From Paraburkholderia saeva (GTDB taxonomy: Bacteria; Pseudomonadota; Gammaproteobacteria; Burkholderiales; Burkholderiaceae): a stretch of 64,000 bases of DNA. The notes beneath the pieces were generated by a model that was not told where the DNA came from, ran no database searches, and saw only the letters and a program-made list of their open reading frames with translations. How positions within the stretch are numbered: position 1 is the stretch's first letter; the number at the start of each line of letters is the position of its first letter. The translations under genes were made by a program, and so were the position numbers. Of this stretch, positions 1-7,977 are shown piece by piece. The stretch is taken from NCBI RefSeq assembly GCF_907164555.1, contig NZ_CAJQZC010000004.1:372001-436000 (forward strand), in the 5' to 3' direction.

Positions 1-795
1 AAGCGGCTTCCAGTGCTGCGCGAGCAGATCCCGCAGCGAGTGCTTCGGCGCGGCCTTGTCTTCGGCTTCGCGCTGTTCGGCCTGCTTCTTGAACGCGGGC
101 GTTTCTTCGAGCTTCATCCGGATGTACAGACCCACGAGACCGAGCGGACCCGCGATCAGGAACGGCACACGCCAGCCCCACGAAAGGAGTGCTTCGTGCG
201 AGAGCGTCGCAGTCAGTACTGCCACTGTGCCCGCGCCGAGCACATAGCCGATCAGCGTGCCGAATTCGAGAAAGCTGCCCATGAAGCCGCGCTTGCGGTC
301 GGTGGAAAATTCGGCGATGAAGGTCGCCGCGCCACCGTATTCGCCGCCGGTCGAGAAACCCTGCACGAGACGCGCGACGAGCAGCAGCACCGGCGCGAAA
401 ATGCCGATCGACGCATAGCTCGGAATCAGGCCGATGGCAAACGTGCCGAGCGCCATCATGATCATCGTCATTGCGAGCACACGCTGGCGGCCGATGCGGT
501 CGCCGAGCGGCCCGAACACCATGCCACCGATCGGACGAACGAGAAACGCGGCCGCGAACGTGCCGAACGTGGCGATCAACTGCGCGGACGGGCTGCTCGA
601 GGGGAAGAACACCTTGCCGAGCGTCACGGCGATATAGCTGTACACGCCAAAGTCGAACCATTCCATCGCATTGCCGAGCGCCATGGCGCCGACGGCGCGC
701 TTGAGGAGGGATTTATCAACGATGGTGATGTCGTCGAGCGTGAGGCTCTTTTCTTTTTTGTGATGTCGCCAGAAACCGTTGCTGGAAGCGGTCAA
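1..795 (-). CDS. ProP-like MFS metabolite:H+ symporter, C-terminus cut by window edge
   Basis: The first 265 codons of a major facilitator superfamily transporter of the metabolite:H+ symporter group (ProP/ShiA-like) are visible; the rest lies beyond base 1. The translation has the typical opening (AVGAMALGNAMEWFDFGVYS), then the loop 2-3 signature region (GPLGDRIGRQRVL) and the stretch QGFSTGGEYGGAATF seen in this group. I chose the TTG at 793-795 because a GGAG box lies 8 bases upstream (minus strand, 804-807) and no ATG fits; the known family start is a few residues before KEKSLTLDDITIVD. The likely role is uptake of proline, betaine or another small osmolyte or organic acid across the inner membrane; the substrate cannot be told from sequence alone. 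The gene stands alone behind a 700-base leader region. Confidence 0.85.
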   Translation of the reverse strand, partial: MTASSNGFWRHHKKEKSLTLDDITIVDKSLLKRAVGAMALGNAMEWFDFGVYSYIAVTLGKVFFPSSSPSAQLIATFGTFAAAFLVRPIGGMVFGPLGDRIGRQRVLAMTMIMMALGTFAIGLIPSYASIGIFAPVLLLVARLVQGFSTGGEYGGAATFIAEFSTDRKRGFMGSFLEFGTLIGYVLGAGTVAVLTATLSHEALLSWGWRVPFLIAGPLGLVGLYIRMKLEETPAFKKQAEQREAEDKAAPKHSLRDLLAQHWKPL

Positions 796-1498
796 GGTAA
801 GTTCTCCAATGACTGCGGCTGAAACGCGTGAGCGCTCCGCCACGGGTGCCGGGAAAGTGCAGTTTCGCGAAGACGTTTGCTGGCCGTGGCACGCATTGCC
901 ACACGCGGACGAACAAAAAGAAACGCCCGTGCCTCGCGAGGGTGGTCGCGAAAATGCACTCGTTCGAGTTGCTGCTGACTGGTGCACCTGCGTGGCCGTG
1001 GAAGGGGGGCAGATGCATGAGGACGCTGAGGAGGACAGGTTGCCCGCCCGCGCCACTGAAAGGCTTGAAACGAAAAAGGCCGGTGATTTTTCGCCACTCC
1101 GCAGGGGAGCAGCGCGATGCGACCGACAAGCCTTCTTGTATAAAACTATTCAACCCGGACTGGCAGGCCTCTGTTCGAGACAGATTAACCGGCTGCGAAT
1201 TGAACGTGAATGAAGGTGGATTGCTGTTGAAACGAGACACATAGTAGCACGATAACAGCGGATCGTGCAAACGGCATGGCCTTCCGCGCTTCGTCGAACC
1301 TTGCTCAATCCCAGGCCTGGTGGGCGATTGCGCGGATTGCGCCGGAATGAAAAAGGGGCTTAAAAACGGTGGGGCGAATGGCGCGAGAAGGTGAAATTTT
1401 GCCCACGTCGAGGGTGAAAACCCAGGGCAAAGCGTGGCTCGTGAGCAAAAAAAATCCGCGCAGCGCGCGGATTTTTCTCGAATTCCCGAAGTCGGAAA
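796..1498. other. Long intergenic region between the transporter and yggX
   Basis: About 700 bases without a convincing gene. Both strands have open frames (for example minus 716-1270) but their composition is unlike the neighbouring proteins and they overlap each other in several frames. On the minus strand a weak promoter-like pair TTGCAC (1265-1270) and TACTAT (1241-1246), 18 bases apart, could serve the transporter and would give a leader of more than 400 bases. The yggX terminator occupies 1447-1476. Confidence 0.4.
1447..1476 (-). terminator. Rho-independent terminator of yggX
   Basis: A 12-bp inverted repeat (AAAAATCCGCGC / GCGCGGATTTTT) with a 3-base loop, followed on the minus strand by a run of eight T. 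It lies just downstream of the yggX stop and is symmetrical enough to work in both directions. Confidence 0.85.
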
Positions 1499-1774
1499 TC
1501 AGCCTTGCGACGGCGGCACGTAACCCGACGCCTGATCGGCGCCTTCGCCAAAGAAGAACTTCTCCGTCTGCTTCATCAGATACTGACGGGCACGTGGATC
1601 GGCCATGTTCAGGCGGTTTTCGTTGATCAGCATCGTCTGCTGCTTGAGCCACGCCTGCCACGCTTCCTTCGAAATACCTTCGTAGATGCGCTTGCCGAGT
1701 TCGCCCGGCAGCGGCGGAAAATCGAGGCCTTCGGCTTCCTTGCCGAGCTTCGCGCATTGAACCATACGAGCCAT
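1499..1774 (-). CDS. yggX: Fe(II)-trafficking / oxidative damage protection protein YggX
   Basis: A 91-residue protein matching the YggX family in length and sequence: the N-terminal [20 protein letters not shown] with its conserved Cys7, the [19 protein letters not shown] stretch, and the C-terminal [12 protein letters not shown]. YggX is a small cytosolic protein linked to iron handling and protection of Fe-S enzymes from oxidative damage. The ATG is preceded by AGGAG at a good distance. It sits on the same strand as argA with a 54-base gap, so the two may be co-transcribed, and a strong terminator follows. Assignment is secure; the exact biochemical role is unsettled in the family as a whole. 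Confidence 0.95.
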   Translation of the reverse strand: MARMVQCAKLGKEAEGLDFPPLPGELGKRIYEGISKEAWQAWLKQQTMLINENRLNMADPRARQYLMKQTEKFFFGEGADQASGYVPPSQG

Positions 1775-1828
1775 GCTGTGCTTCTCCTGTAATCAGTGTG
1801 GGGCGGCAGTCGCCTTATATGGGGCCGT

Positions 1829-3208
1829 TCAGAGCTGTTTCATCAGCACGAGCGACTTGCGCTGCCAGTTATAGAGCCGGCGACGGTCTTCGGGCAGGTC
1901 ATCGACAGTGACCTTCACGAAGCCGCGCTTCAGGAACCAGTGTTCGGTGCGGGTCGTCAGCACGAAAATGCGGGTGAGGCCGCGCGCGCGGGCGCGCTGT
2001 TCGATGCGCTTCAGCAGACGTTCGCCGTCGCCCGAGCCTTGTGCTTCAGGCGACACCGTCAGGCACGCCATTTCGCCGATGCGCTCCTGCGGGTACGGAT
2101 ACAGCGCCGCGCAGCCGAAGAGCACGCCATCGTGCTCGATCACCGAGAAATGGTCGATGTCGCGTTCGATCTGGTGGCGGCCGCGCCGTACCAGTGTGCC
2201 GTCGGACTCAAGCGGTTCGATCAGCGTGAGGATGCCGCCGACGTCGTCCGGCGTCGCTTCGCGCAGGCTTTCGAGGTTCTCGTACGAGATCATCGTGCCG
2301 ACGCCATCGTGCAGGAACAGTTCGAGCAGCAGGCTGCCGTCAAGCGCGTAGGGCACGATGTGCGCCCGCGCGACGCCGCCGCGGCACGCGCGGATCGAGT
2401 GTTTCAGATAGAACGCCTCGTCGCCCTGCAGCTCGCCACTTTCGTGCAGCTTGTAGGCGTCATCGAGCGAGAGTTCGCGGATGAGTTCGCCCGCTTCGTC
2501 CATCAGGCCGGCCGTTTCGGTCAGGAACACGATCTTGTCGGCGCGCAGCGCGATGGCCGCTGCCGATGCCACGTCTTCCATGTTCAGGTTGAACGCCTCG
2601 CCCGTAGGCGAGAAGCCGAGCGGCGAGAGCAGCACGAGCTTGCGGCTCGCGAGCGAATGACGGATCGAATCCGCATCGATCTTGCGGACCACGCCCGTGT
2701 GCGCGAAATCGACGCCGTCCAGAATCCCGACCGGCCGTGCCGTCACGAAGTTGCCCGACACGACGCTGATGTGCGCGTGCGCCATCGGCGTGTTCGGCAA
2801 GCCCTGGCTGATCGCCGCCTCGATATCGAGACGCACTTCGCCGGCGGCTTCTTTCGCGGATTCGAGCGCGCGGGCGTCGGTGATACGCATGCCATGCGAA
2901 AACTCCGACTCCACGCCGTGCAGGCTCATCTGCTCCTCGACCTGCGGTCGCGAGCCATGGACCAGCACGATCTGGATGCCCATCGCCTGCAACAGGGCGA
3001 TATCGGACACGAGCGCGTTCAGGAGCCCCTGATGCACCACTTCGCCGCCGAACCCGACGACGAACGTCTTGTTTCGGAACGCGTGAATGTACGGCGCGAC
3101 CGAGCGCATCCAGTCGACGAATTGCGCGTGGTGGGCGAAGTCTTCCGCGGTGCCGGACGAGGCCGGAACGCTCGCGGGCGTGGGGACGAGGTCGGTTTGG
3201 GAATTCAT
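1829..3208 (-). CDS. argA: N-acetylglutamate synthase (amino-acid N-acetyltransferase)
   Basis: A 459-residue two-domain enzyme that makes N-acetylglutamate from glutamate and acetyl-CoA, the first step of arginine biosynthesis. Residues about 20-290 are an amino acid kinase-like domain (FVVGFGGEVVHQG, VLVHGSRPQVEEQ, LVLLSPLGFSPTGEAFNLN), normally the arginine-sensing part. Residues about 310-459 are a GNAT acetyltransferase domain with the acetyl-CoA loop around LTVSPEAQGSGDGERLL. The open frame runs 57 codons further upstream, but that part overlaps hrpA, is basic and unlike the family, so the ATG at 3208 was chosen. No Shine-Dalgarno box precedes this ATG; a TATAAT hexamer lies 7 bases before it. 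The gene diverges from hrpA with 23 bases between the start codons. Confidence 0.95.
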   Translation of the reverse strand: MNSQTDLVPTPASVPASSGTAEDFAHHAQFVDWMRSVAPYIHAFRNKTFVVGFGGEVVHQGLLNALVSDIALLQAMGIQIVLVHGSRPQVEEQMSLHGVESEFSHGMRITDARALESAKEAAGEVRLDIEAAISQGLPNTPMAHAHISVVSGNFVTARPVGILDGVDFAHTGVVRKIDADSIRHSLASRKLVLLSPLGFSPTGEAFNLNMEDVASAAAIALRADKIVFLTETAGLMDEAGELIRELSLDDAYKLHESGELQGDEAFYLKHSIRACRGGVARAHIVPYALDGSLLLELFLHDGVGTMISYENLESLREATPDDVGGILTLIEPLESDGTLVRRGRHQIERDIDHFSVIEHDGVLFGCAALYPYPQERIGEMACLTVSPEAQGSGDGERLLKRIEQRARARGLTRIFVLTTRTEHWFLKRGFVKVTVDDLPEDRRRLYNWQRKSLVLMKQL

Positions 3209-3223
3209 GCCCGGGATTATAAT
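3196..3223. promoter_or_regulatory. Divergent argA/hrpA promoter with palindromic -10 box
   Basis: The 8-base palindrome ATTATAAT at 3216-3223 reads TATAAT on both strands: 3218-3223 towards hrpA and 3221-3216 towards argA. Expected start points fall on or just before each ATG (3232 and 3208), and neither gene has a Shine-Dalgarno box, so both messages could be leaderless. A weak -35 for hrpA (TTTGGG, 3196-3201) lies 16 bases upstream; none is obvious for argA. Confidence 0.55.
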
Positions 3224-3231
3224 GCGCCCCC

Positions 3232-6200
3232 ATGTCGAACGTACCCAAAAGTCCCAACGCGGCGAACCCGAATCACACGCCCGATGGCGGGCCAGGCCAG
3301 CCCGCGCATGCGCGCGAGGATCGCGCGGGCGCGGGGCACGCGTCGCGCGATCGTGCGAGCGATGCGCAGAAGGCTTCATCCGCCGAGGCCGCAGGTGGCG
3401 TGCGAGGCGATCGCGCCGGCAGCCAGAAGCCGGTTGCGCAAAAGGAACAGCCCCGCGGGACGGACGCGCTGGCGTTGCTGCGTCAGGAGCTGTTGCGACA
3501 AAAGCCGCCGCCCGGGGCGCCGCAAAAGAAGCAGCCGAAGGTGCCCGTCACAGTGCCGTCACACTCGGCAGAAGCCGGGCAGCGGGACGCATCGCGACCT
3601 TCGGGAGAGCCTTTGTCGGGCGAAGCGGGTGATGCGCGCGCGCAACGGTCGCAGGGATCGGGTGCGCCGCGGACTGCGCAGGCATCGCCGGATGCAGAGC
3701 GCAACCCGAGGCCACAACGCGGTGAGGGAAAGCCGCGCGAAGCTACACGGCCGGACAGTGCGACGCAGCCGCGCAAGGCAGGGCAGGCACGCGGCGCGGG
3801 TCAATCGCGTAACGAGGGACAGCCGCGAAACACAGCGCCGCGGCACAACGAAGGCCAGCGGCGCGATGGCGACGCGCCGCGAAACGTACAGCTGCCGCAC
3901 GACGAAACCGCCGCTCCGCGCGAAAAGAAACCGCCGCGTGCCGCGCGCGTCGTCACGCCGAATCCGGTTCCGCCGGTTACGTTCCCTGAAGCGCTGCCCG
4001 TGTCGGGCCGGCGCGAAGAGATTGCCCGCGCGATTTCGGAGAATCAGGTCGTGATCGTCAGCGGCGAAACCGGCTCCGGCAAAACCACGCAGCTGCCGAA
4101 AATCTGTCTGTCGCTGGGACGCGGGCTCGGTGCGGGCGGCGCGGGTCTGATCGGCCACACGCAGCCGCGCCGGATCGCGGCGTCCGCGACGGGCCGGCGC
4201 ATTGCCGAAGAACTCGGCACGCCGTTCGGCGAAGTGGTCGGCTACAAGGTGCGCTTCACGGACAACCTGGCGCCGGGCGCTTCGGTGAAATTGATGACGG
4301 ACGGCATTCTGCTTGCCGAAACGCAGACCGATCCGCTCCTCAAGGCCTACGACACGATCATCATCGACGAGGCGCACGAGCGCAGTCTGAACATCGACTT
4401 CCTGCTTGGCTACCTGCGCGAAATCCTGCCGAAGCGTCCCGATCTGAAGGTGATCGTGACCTCGGCGACGATCGACGCCGACCGTTTCGCGCGCCATTTC
4501 GGCAGCGACGAAAAGCCAGCGCCGGTGATCGAAGTCAGCGGGCGTCTCTATCCGGTCGAAGTGCGTTACCGGCCGGTCGTCGAGGACAGCCCGGCCGTGA
4601 AATCGGCGGAAGGCACGTCGTCCGGGCGCGAGCGCACGGATCGTCCGGAGCGCCAGAAATTGCAGCGTGACACCGATCGCGATCTGATGGAAGCGATCGT
4701 CGATGCGGTCGACGAACTCTGCCGCGAAGGCCCCGGCGATGTGCTGGTGTTTTTGCCTGGCGAGCGCGAAATTCGCGATGCCGCCGAGGCGCTGCGCAAG
4801 CACCATCCGCCGCATACCGAGATCCTGCCGCTCTTCGCGCGGCTTTCGGCGGCCGAGCAGGAGCGCGTGTTCAAGGCGTCGAACGCGCGCCGGATTGTGC
4901 TGGCGACGAACGTCGCCGAAACGTCGCTGACCGTGCCAGGCATCCGCTACGTGGTCGATTCGGGGCTCGCGCGCGTGAAGCGTTATTCGTATCGCAACAA
5001 GGTCGAGCAGTTGCAGATCGAGTCGATTTCGCAGGCGGCGGCGAACCAGCGTGCCGGGCGTTGCGGCCGCGTTGCCGATGGCGTCTGCATCCGGCTTTAC
5101 GAAGAAAGCGATTACCAGGGCCGCGTGCGGTTCACCGATCCGGAAATCCTGCGCTCGTCGCTCGCGTCCGTGATCTTGCGGATGAAGTCGCTGCATCTGA
5201 CTGAGATCGAAACGTTTCCGTTTATCGAGCCGCCACCGGGCCGCGCGATAGCCGACGGTTACCAGTTGCTGAACGAACTCGGCGCGGTCGACGACGATAA
5301 CGCGCTGACGCCGCTTGGCCGCGAACTCGCGCGCCTGCCGCTCGATCCGCGTGTCGGCCGGATGATTCTCGCCGCGCGCGACCAGCAGGCGTTGCGCGAA
5401 GTGCTGATCATCGCGAGCGCGCTGTCCGTGCAGGACCCGCGCGACCGGCCGGTCGAAGCGCAGGAACAGGCCGATCAGGCGCATCGCCGCTTTGCCGACG
5501 ATCGCTCCGAATTCCTGCAGTGGCTGAAGATCTGGACGTGGTTCGAGGAAGCCGTCGCGCACAAGAAGTCGAACAAGCAGCTGGTCGATGCGTGCCGCGC
5601 GAATTTCCTGTCGCATCTGCGGCTGCGTGAATGGCGCGACGTGCATTCGCAGTTGCTGACGGTGGTGCGCGAACACGGCTGGCGTCTGAACGAAAGCGAG
5701 GCGACGTTCGAGCAGATCCATCTGGCGTTGCTCACGGGTCTCCTCGGCAACATTGGCCTCAAGGCGGACGACGAGCCGTACTACCTCGGCGCGCGCAGCA
5801 TCAAGTTCTACCTGTGGCCGGGCTCGGCGCTCGTGAAGAAGGCGGGCCGCTGGGTGATCGCAGCGGAACTGGTCGAGACGAGCCGCTTGTACGCGCGCTG
5901 CATCGCGAAAGTCGAGCCGGAGTGGATCGAACAGATCGGCGCGCATCTGCTGAAAAAGTCGCTGTCGGAGCCGCATTGGGAAAAGCGCGCGGCACAGGTG
6001 TCGGCGTTCGAGCGCGCCGTGCTGTACGGTTTGCCGGTGTATCACCGGCGGCGCGTGAGTTTCGGCAAGCAGGACCCGGCACGTGCGCGTGAGCTGTTCA
6101 TCCGCGGCGCGCTGGTCGAAGGCGAGTTCGACACGAAGCTCGCGTTTTTCGCGCATAACCGCAAGCTGCTCGCCGACATCGAGCAGCTGGAACACAAGTC

Positions 6201-7920
6201 GCGTCGCCAGGACGTGCTGGTCGACGACGAACTGATCTTCGGCTTTTACGATGCGGCGCTCCCAGAGGGCATTTATACGGGCGCGTCGTTCGAGCGCTGG
6301 TACAAGGACGAAGTCAAAAAGAGCGGGCAGACCGAGGACAAACTGCGTCTTCTGTACCTGTCGCGGGACGATCTGATGCGGCACGAAGCCGCCGGCGTCA
6401 CGACCGACCTGTTTCCGAAGCGCATGACGATGTCGGGCGTCGAGATGGCGCTCACGTATCACTTCGAGCCGGGTTCGCCACGCGACGGCGTGACGGCGGC
6501 CGTTCCGCTCTATGCGTTGAACCAGGTCGACGCGCGCCGGTGCGAATGGCTCGTGCCCGGCATGCTGAAGGAGAAGATTCAACTGCTTCTGAAGTCGCTA
6601 CCGCAAAAATTGCGCCGCCACTGCGTGCCGCTGCCGGAATACGCGGCGGGATTTGTCCAGCGCACGGGTGGTCCGCGTTTCGGTGCGGGCGGTCTGCTCG
6701 AAGCGCTGATCGCCGATGTGCGCGAGCAGACCCAGGTCGCGATGAAGCAGTCCGACTTCAAGCTTGAGACGCTGCCTGCGCATCTGTTCATGAACTTCAA
6801 GGTCTTCGACGAGCACGGCCGGCAACTCGCGATGGGTCGCAACCTCGCGCAACTGCGTGCCGAACTCGGTGGCCAGGCGCAGCAGCATTTCCAGAAGATC
6901 GCTGCAGGCGCTGCGTTCGGCGGCGCGGCGGGCCTTATCGGCCAGACTTCCGGCGATGCGGCGTCGCGCGATGCCGCGTCGGTCTCGTCGCCGGTGAAGG
7001 GCGACGTGCGCGGGCAGGGCGGCGGCGCGCCGCAGACGGCGGCAGCGGGCAGCAACACAGCCACCGCGCTGTACGAAAACCTCACGACATGGAATTTCGG
7101 CAAGCTGCCCGAGCTGCTCGAAATCCGCCGTGGCGGACAGACCCTGTTCGGCTACCCGGCACTCGTGGATCGCACGACGCATTGCGACGTCGAAGTGTTC
7201 GATTCCCCGGAAGAAGCGGCGCGGATTCATCGCGCGGGTCTGCGGCGTCTTTTTGCACTGCAACTGCGCGAGCCCATCAAGTATCTCGAGAAGAACCTGC
7301 CAGGCATGCGCGAAATGTCGATGCAGTTCATGCCGCGCGGAACACAGGAAGAGTTACGCGATCAACTCGTCGACACGGCGCTTGATCGCGCCTGCCTCCA
7401 GGAGCCGCTCCCCGACGACGACGTCACATTCCACACGCGACGCGACGAGGGCCGTGGCCGTCTGACGCTGCTCGCCCAGGAAATCGCCCGGCTTGCCGGA
7501 CAGATCCTGGCCGAATATGCCGCGGTGACCAAAAAGCTCGCGCAGGCGAAATCGTTTACGTCGGCGCATGCGGACATGCAGAACCAGCTGGATGGGCTGG
7601 TCGGCAAACGCTTTGTCGTCGATACGCCGTATGTGCAACTGGCGCATTTCCCGCGGTACCTGAAGGGGATCGCGTTGCGTATCGACAAACTGAAAGCCGA
7701 TCCGGCTCGTGACGCGCGTCAGTTCGCCGAATTCCAGCCTCTCCTGCAGCACTACCAGCGTGCCATTTCGCAGCGCGGCGGCGTGATGGATTCGCGCCTG
7801 ACCGAGTTCCGCTGGTTACTGGAGGAACTGCGCATTTCGCTTTTCGCACAGGAGCTGCGTACGCCGATGCCCGTATCCGTGAAGCGGCTGCACAAGGTGT
7901 GGGAGTCGATGCAGCGATAA
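3232..7920 (+). CDS. hrpA: ATP-dependent RNA helicase HrpA (DEAH box)
   Basis: A 1562-residue DEAH/RHA helicase, longer than the roughly 1300-residue E. coli HrpA. Residues 1-240 are a low-complexity tail rich in Arg, Pro, Gly, Gln and Ala that is probably disordered and RNA-binding. The helicase core follows: Walker A GETGSGKTTQLPK near residue 277, DEAH near 379, SAT motif (VTSATIDADRF), and motif VI NQRAGRCGR near 606. HA2/OB-type regions and a long C-terminal domain (DUF3418 type, ending LHKVWESM) complete the HrpA architecture. An Ala/Gly-rich insert lies around residues 1223-1275. In E. coli, HrpA acts in mRNA processing and ribosome rescue. It diverges from argA. The start is the first ATG after the TATAAT box; it has no ribosome-binding site, so a later start inside the disordered tail cannot be excluded. 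Confidence 0.93.
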   Translation: MSNVPKSPNAANPNHTPDGGPGQPAHAREDRAGAGHASRDRASDAQKASSAEAAGGVRGDRAGSQKPVAQKEQPRGTDALALLRQELLRQKPPPGAPQKKQPKVPVTVPSHSAEAGQRDASRPSGEPLSGEAGDARAQRSQGSGAPRTAQASPDAERNPRPQRGEGKPREATRPDSATQPRKAGQARGAGQSRNEGQPRNTAPRHNEGQRRDGDAPRNVQLPHDETAAPREKKPPRAARVVTPNPVPPVTFPEALPVSGRREEIARAISENQVVIVSGETGSGKTTQLPKICLSLGRGLGAGGAGLIGHTQPRRIAASATGRRIAEELGTPFGEVVGYKVRFTDNLAPGASVKLMTDGILLAETQTDPLLKAYDTIIIDEAHERSLNIDFLLGYLREILPKRPDLKVIVTSATIDADRFARHFGSDEKPAPVIEVSGRLYPVEVRYRPVVEDSPAVKSAEGTSSGRERTDRPERQKLQRDTDRDLMEAIVDAVDELCREGPGDVLVFLPGEREIRDAAEALRKHHPPHTEILPLFARLSAAEQERVFKASNARRIVLATNVAETSLTVPGIRYVVDSGLARVKRYSYRNKVEQLQIESISQAAANQRAGRCGRVADGVCIRLYEESDYQGRVRFTDPEILRSSLASVILRMKSLHLTEIETFPFIEPPPGRAIADGYQLLNELGAVDDDNALTPLGRELARLPLDPRVGRMILAARDQQALREVLIIASALSVQDPRDRPVEAQEQADQAHRRFADDRSEFLQWLKIWTWFEEAVAHKKSNKQLVDACRANFLSHLRLREWRDVHSQLLTVVREHGWRLNESEATFEQIHLALLTGLLGNIGLKADDEPYYLGARSIKFYLWPGSALVKKAGRWVIAAELVETSRLYARCIAKVEPEWIEQIGAHLLKKSLSEPHWEKRAAQVSAFERAVLYGLPVYHRRRVSFGKQDPARARELFIRGALVEGEFDTKLAFFAHNRKLLADIEQLEHKSRRQDVLVDDELIFGFYDAALPEGIYTGASFERWYKDEVKKSGQTEDKLRLLYLSRDDLMRHEAAGVTTDLFPKRMTMSGVEMALTYHFEPGSPRDGVTAAVPLYALNQVDARRCEWLVPGMLKEKIQLLLKSLPQKLRRHCVPLPEYAAGFVQRTGGPRFGAGGLLEALIADVREQTQVAMKQSDFKLETLPAHLFMNFKVFDEHGRQLAMGRNLAQLRAELGGQAQQHFQKIAAGAAFGGAAGLIGQTSGDAASRDAASVSSPVKGDVRGQGGGAPQTAAAGSNTATALYENLTTWNFGKLPELLEIRRGGQTLFGYPALVDRTTHCDVEVFDSPEEAARIHRAGLRRLFALQLREPIKYLEKNLPGMREMSMQFMPRGTQEELRDQLVDTALDRACLQEPLPDDDVTFHTRRDEGRGRLTLLAQEIARLAGQILAEYAAVTKKLAQAKSFTSAHADMQNQLDGLVGKRFVVDTPYVQLAHFPRYLKGIALRIDKLKADPARDARQFAEFQPLLQHYQRAISQRGGVMDSRLTEFRWLLEELRISLFAQELRTPMPVSVKRLHKVWESMQR

Positions 7921-7937
7921 GCGAAGGCGAACGAACG

Positions 7938-7970
7938 CGCGTGGACGGCGGCTGGTCCGTTGCCCACGCG
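7938..7970. terminator. Hairpin between convergent hrpA and adhesin genes
   Basis: Inverted repeat CGCGTGG (7938-7944) with CCACGCG (7964-7970), extended inward by ACGG/CCGT with a 3-base bulge. It lies in the 57-base gap between the two convergent stops. There is no T run, so it is a possible barrier or 3'-end stabiliser rather than a classic terminator. Confidence 0.45.
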
Positions 7971-7977
7971 TAATGCG

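Noticed and set aside
716-1270. 184-codon minus-strand open frame upstream of the transporter
   Set aside because: It overlaps the transporter start in another frame, its composition is unlike neighbouring proteins, it has no ribosome-binding site, and several other frames are equally open in this GC-rich DNA.
1796-4054. 752-codon plus-strand frame opposite argA and into hrpA
   Set aside because: Arg/His-rich shadow of argA (minus strand) and of the hrpA tail; no family resemblance.
3559-6582. 1007-codon minus-strand frame opposite hrpA
   Set aside because: Antisense shadow caused by high GC; the plus strand encodes all HrpA motifs.
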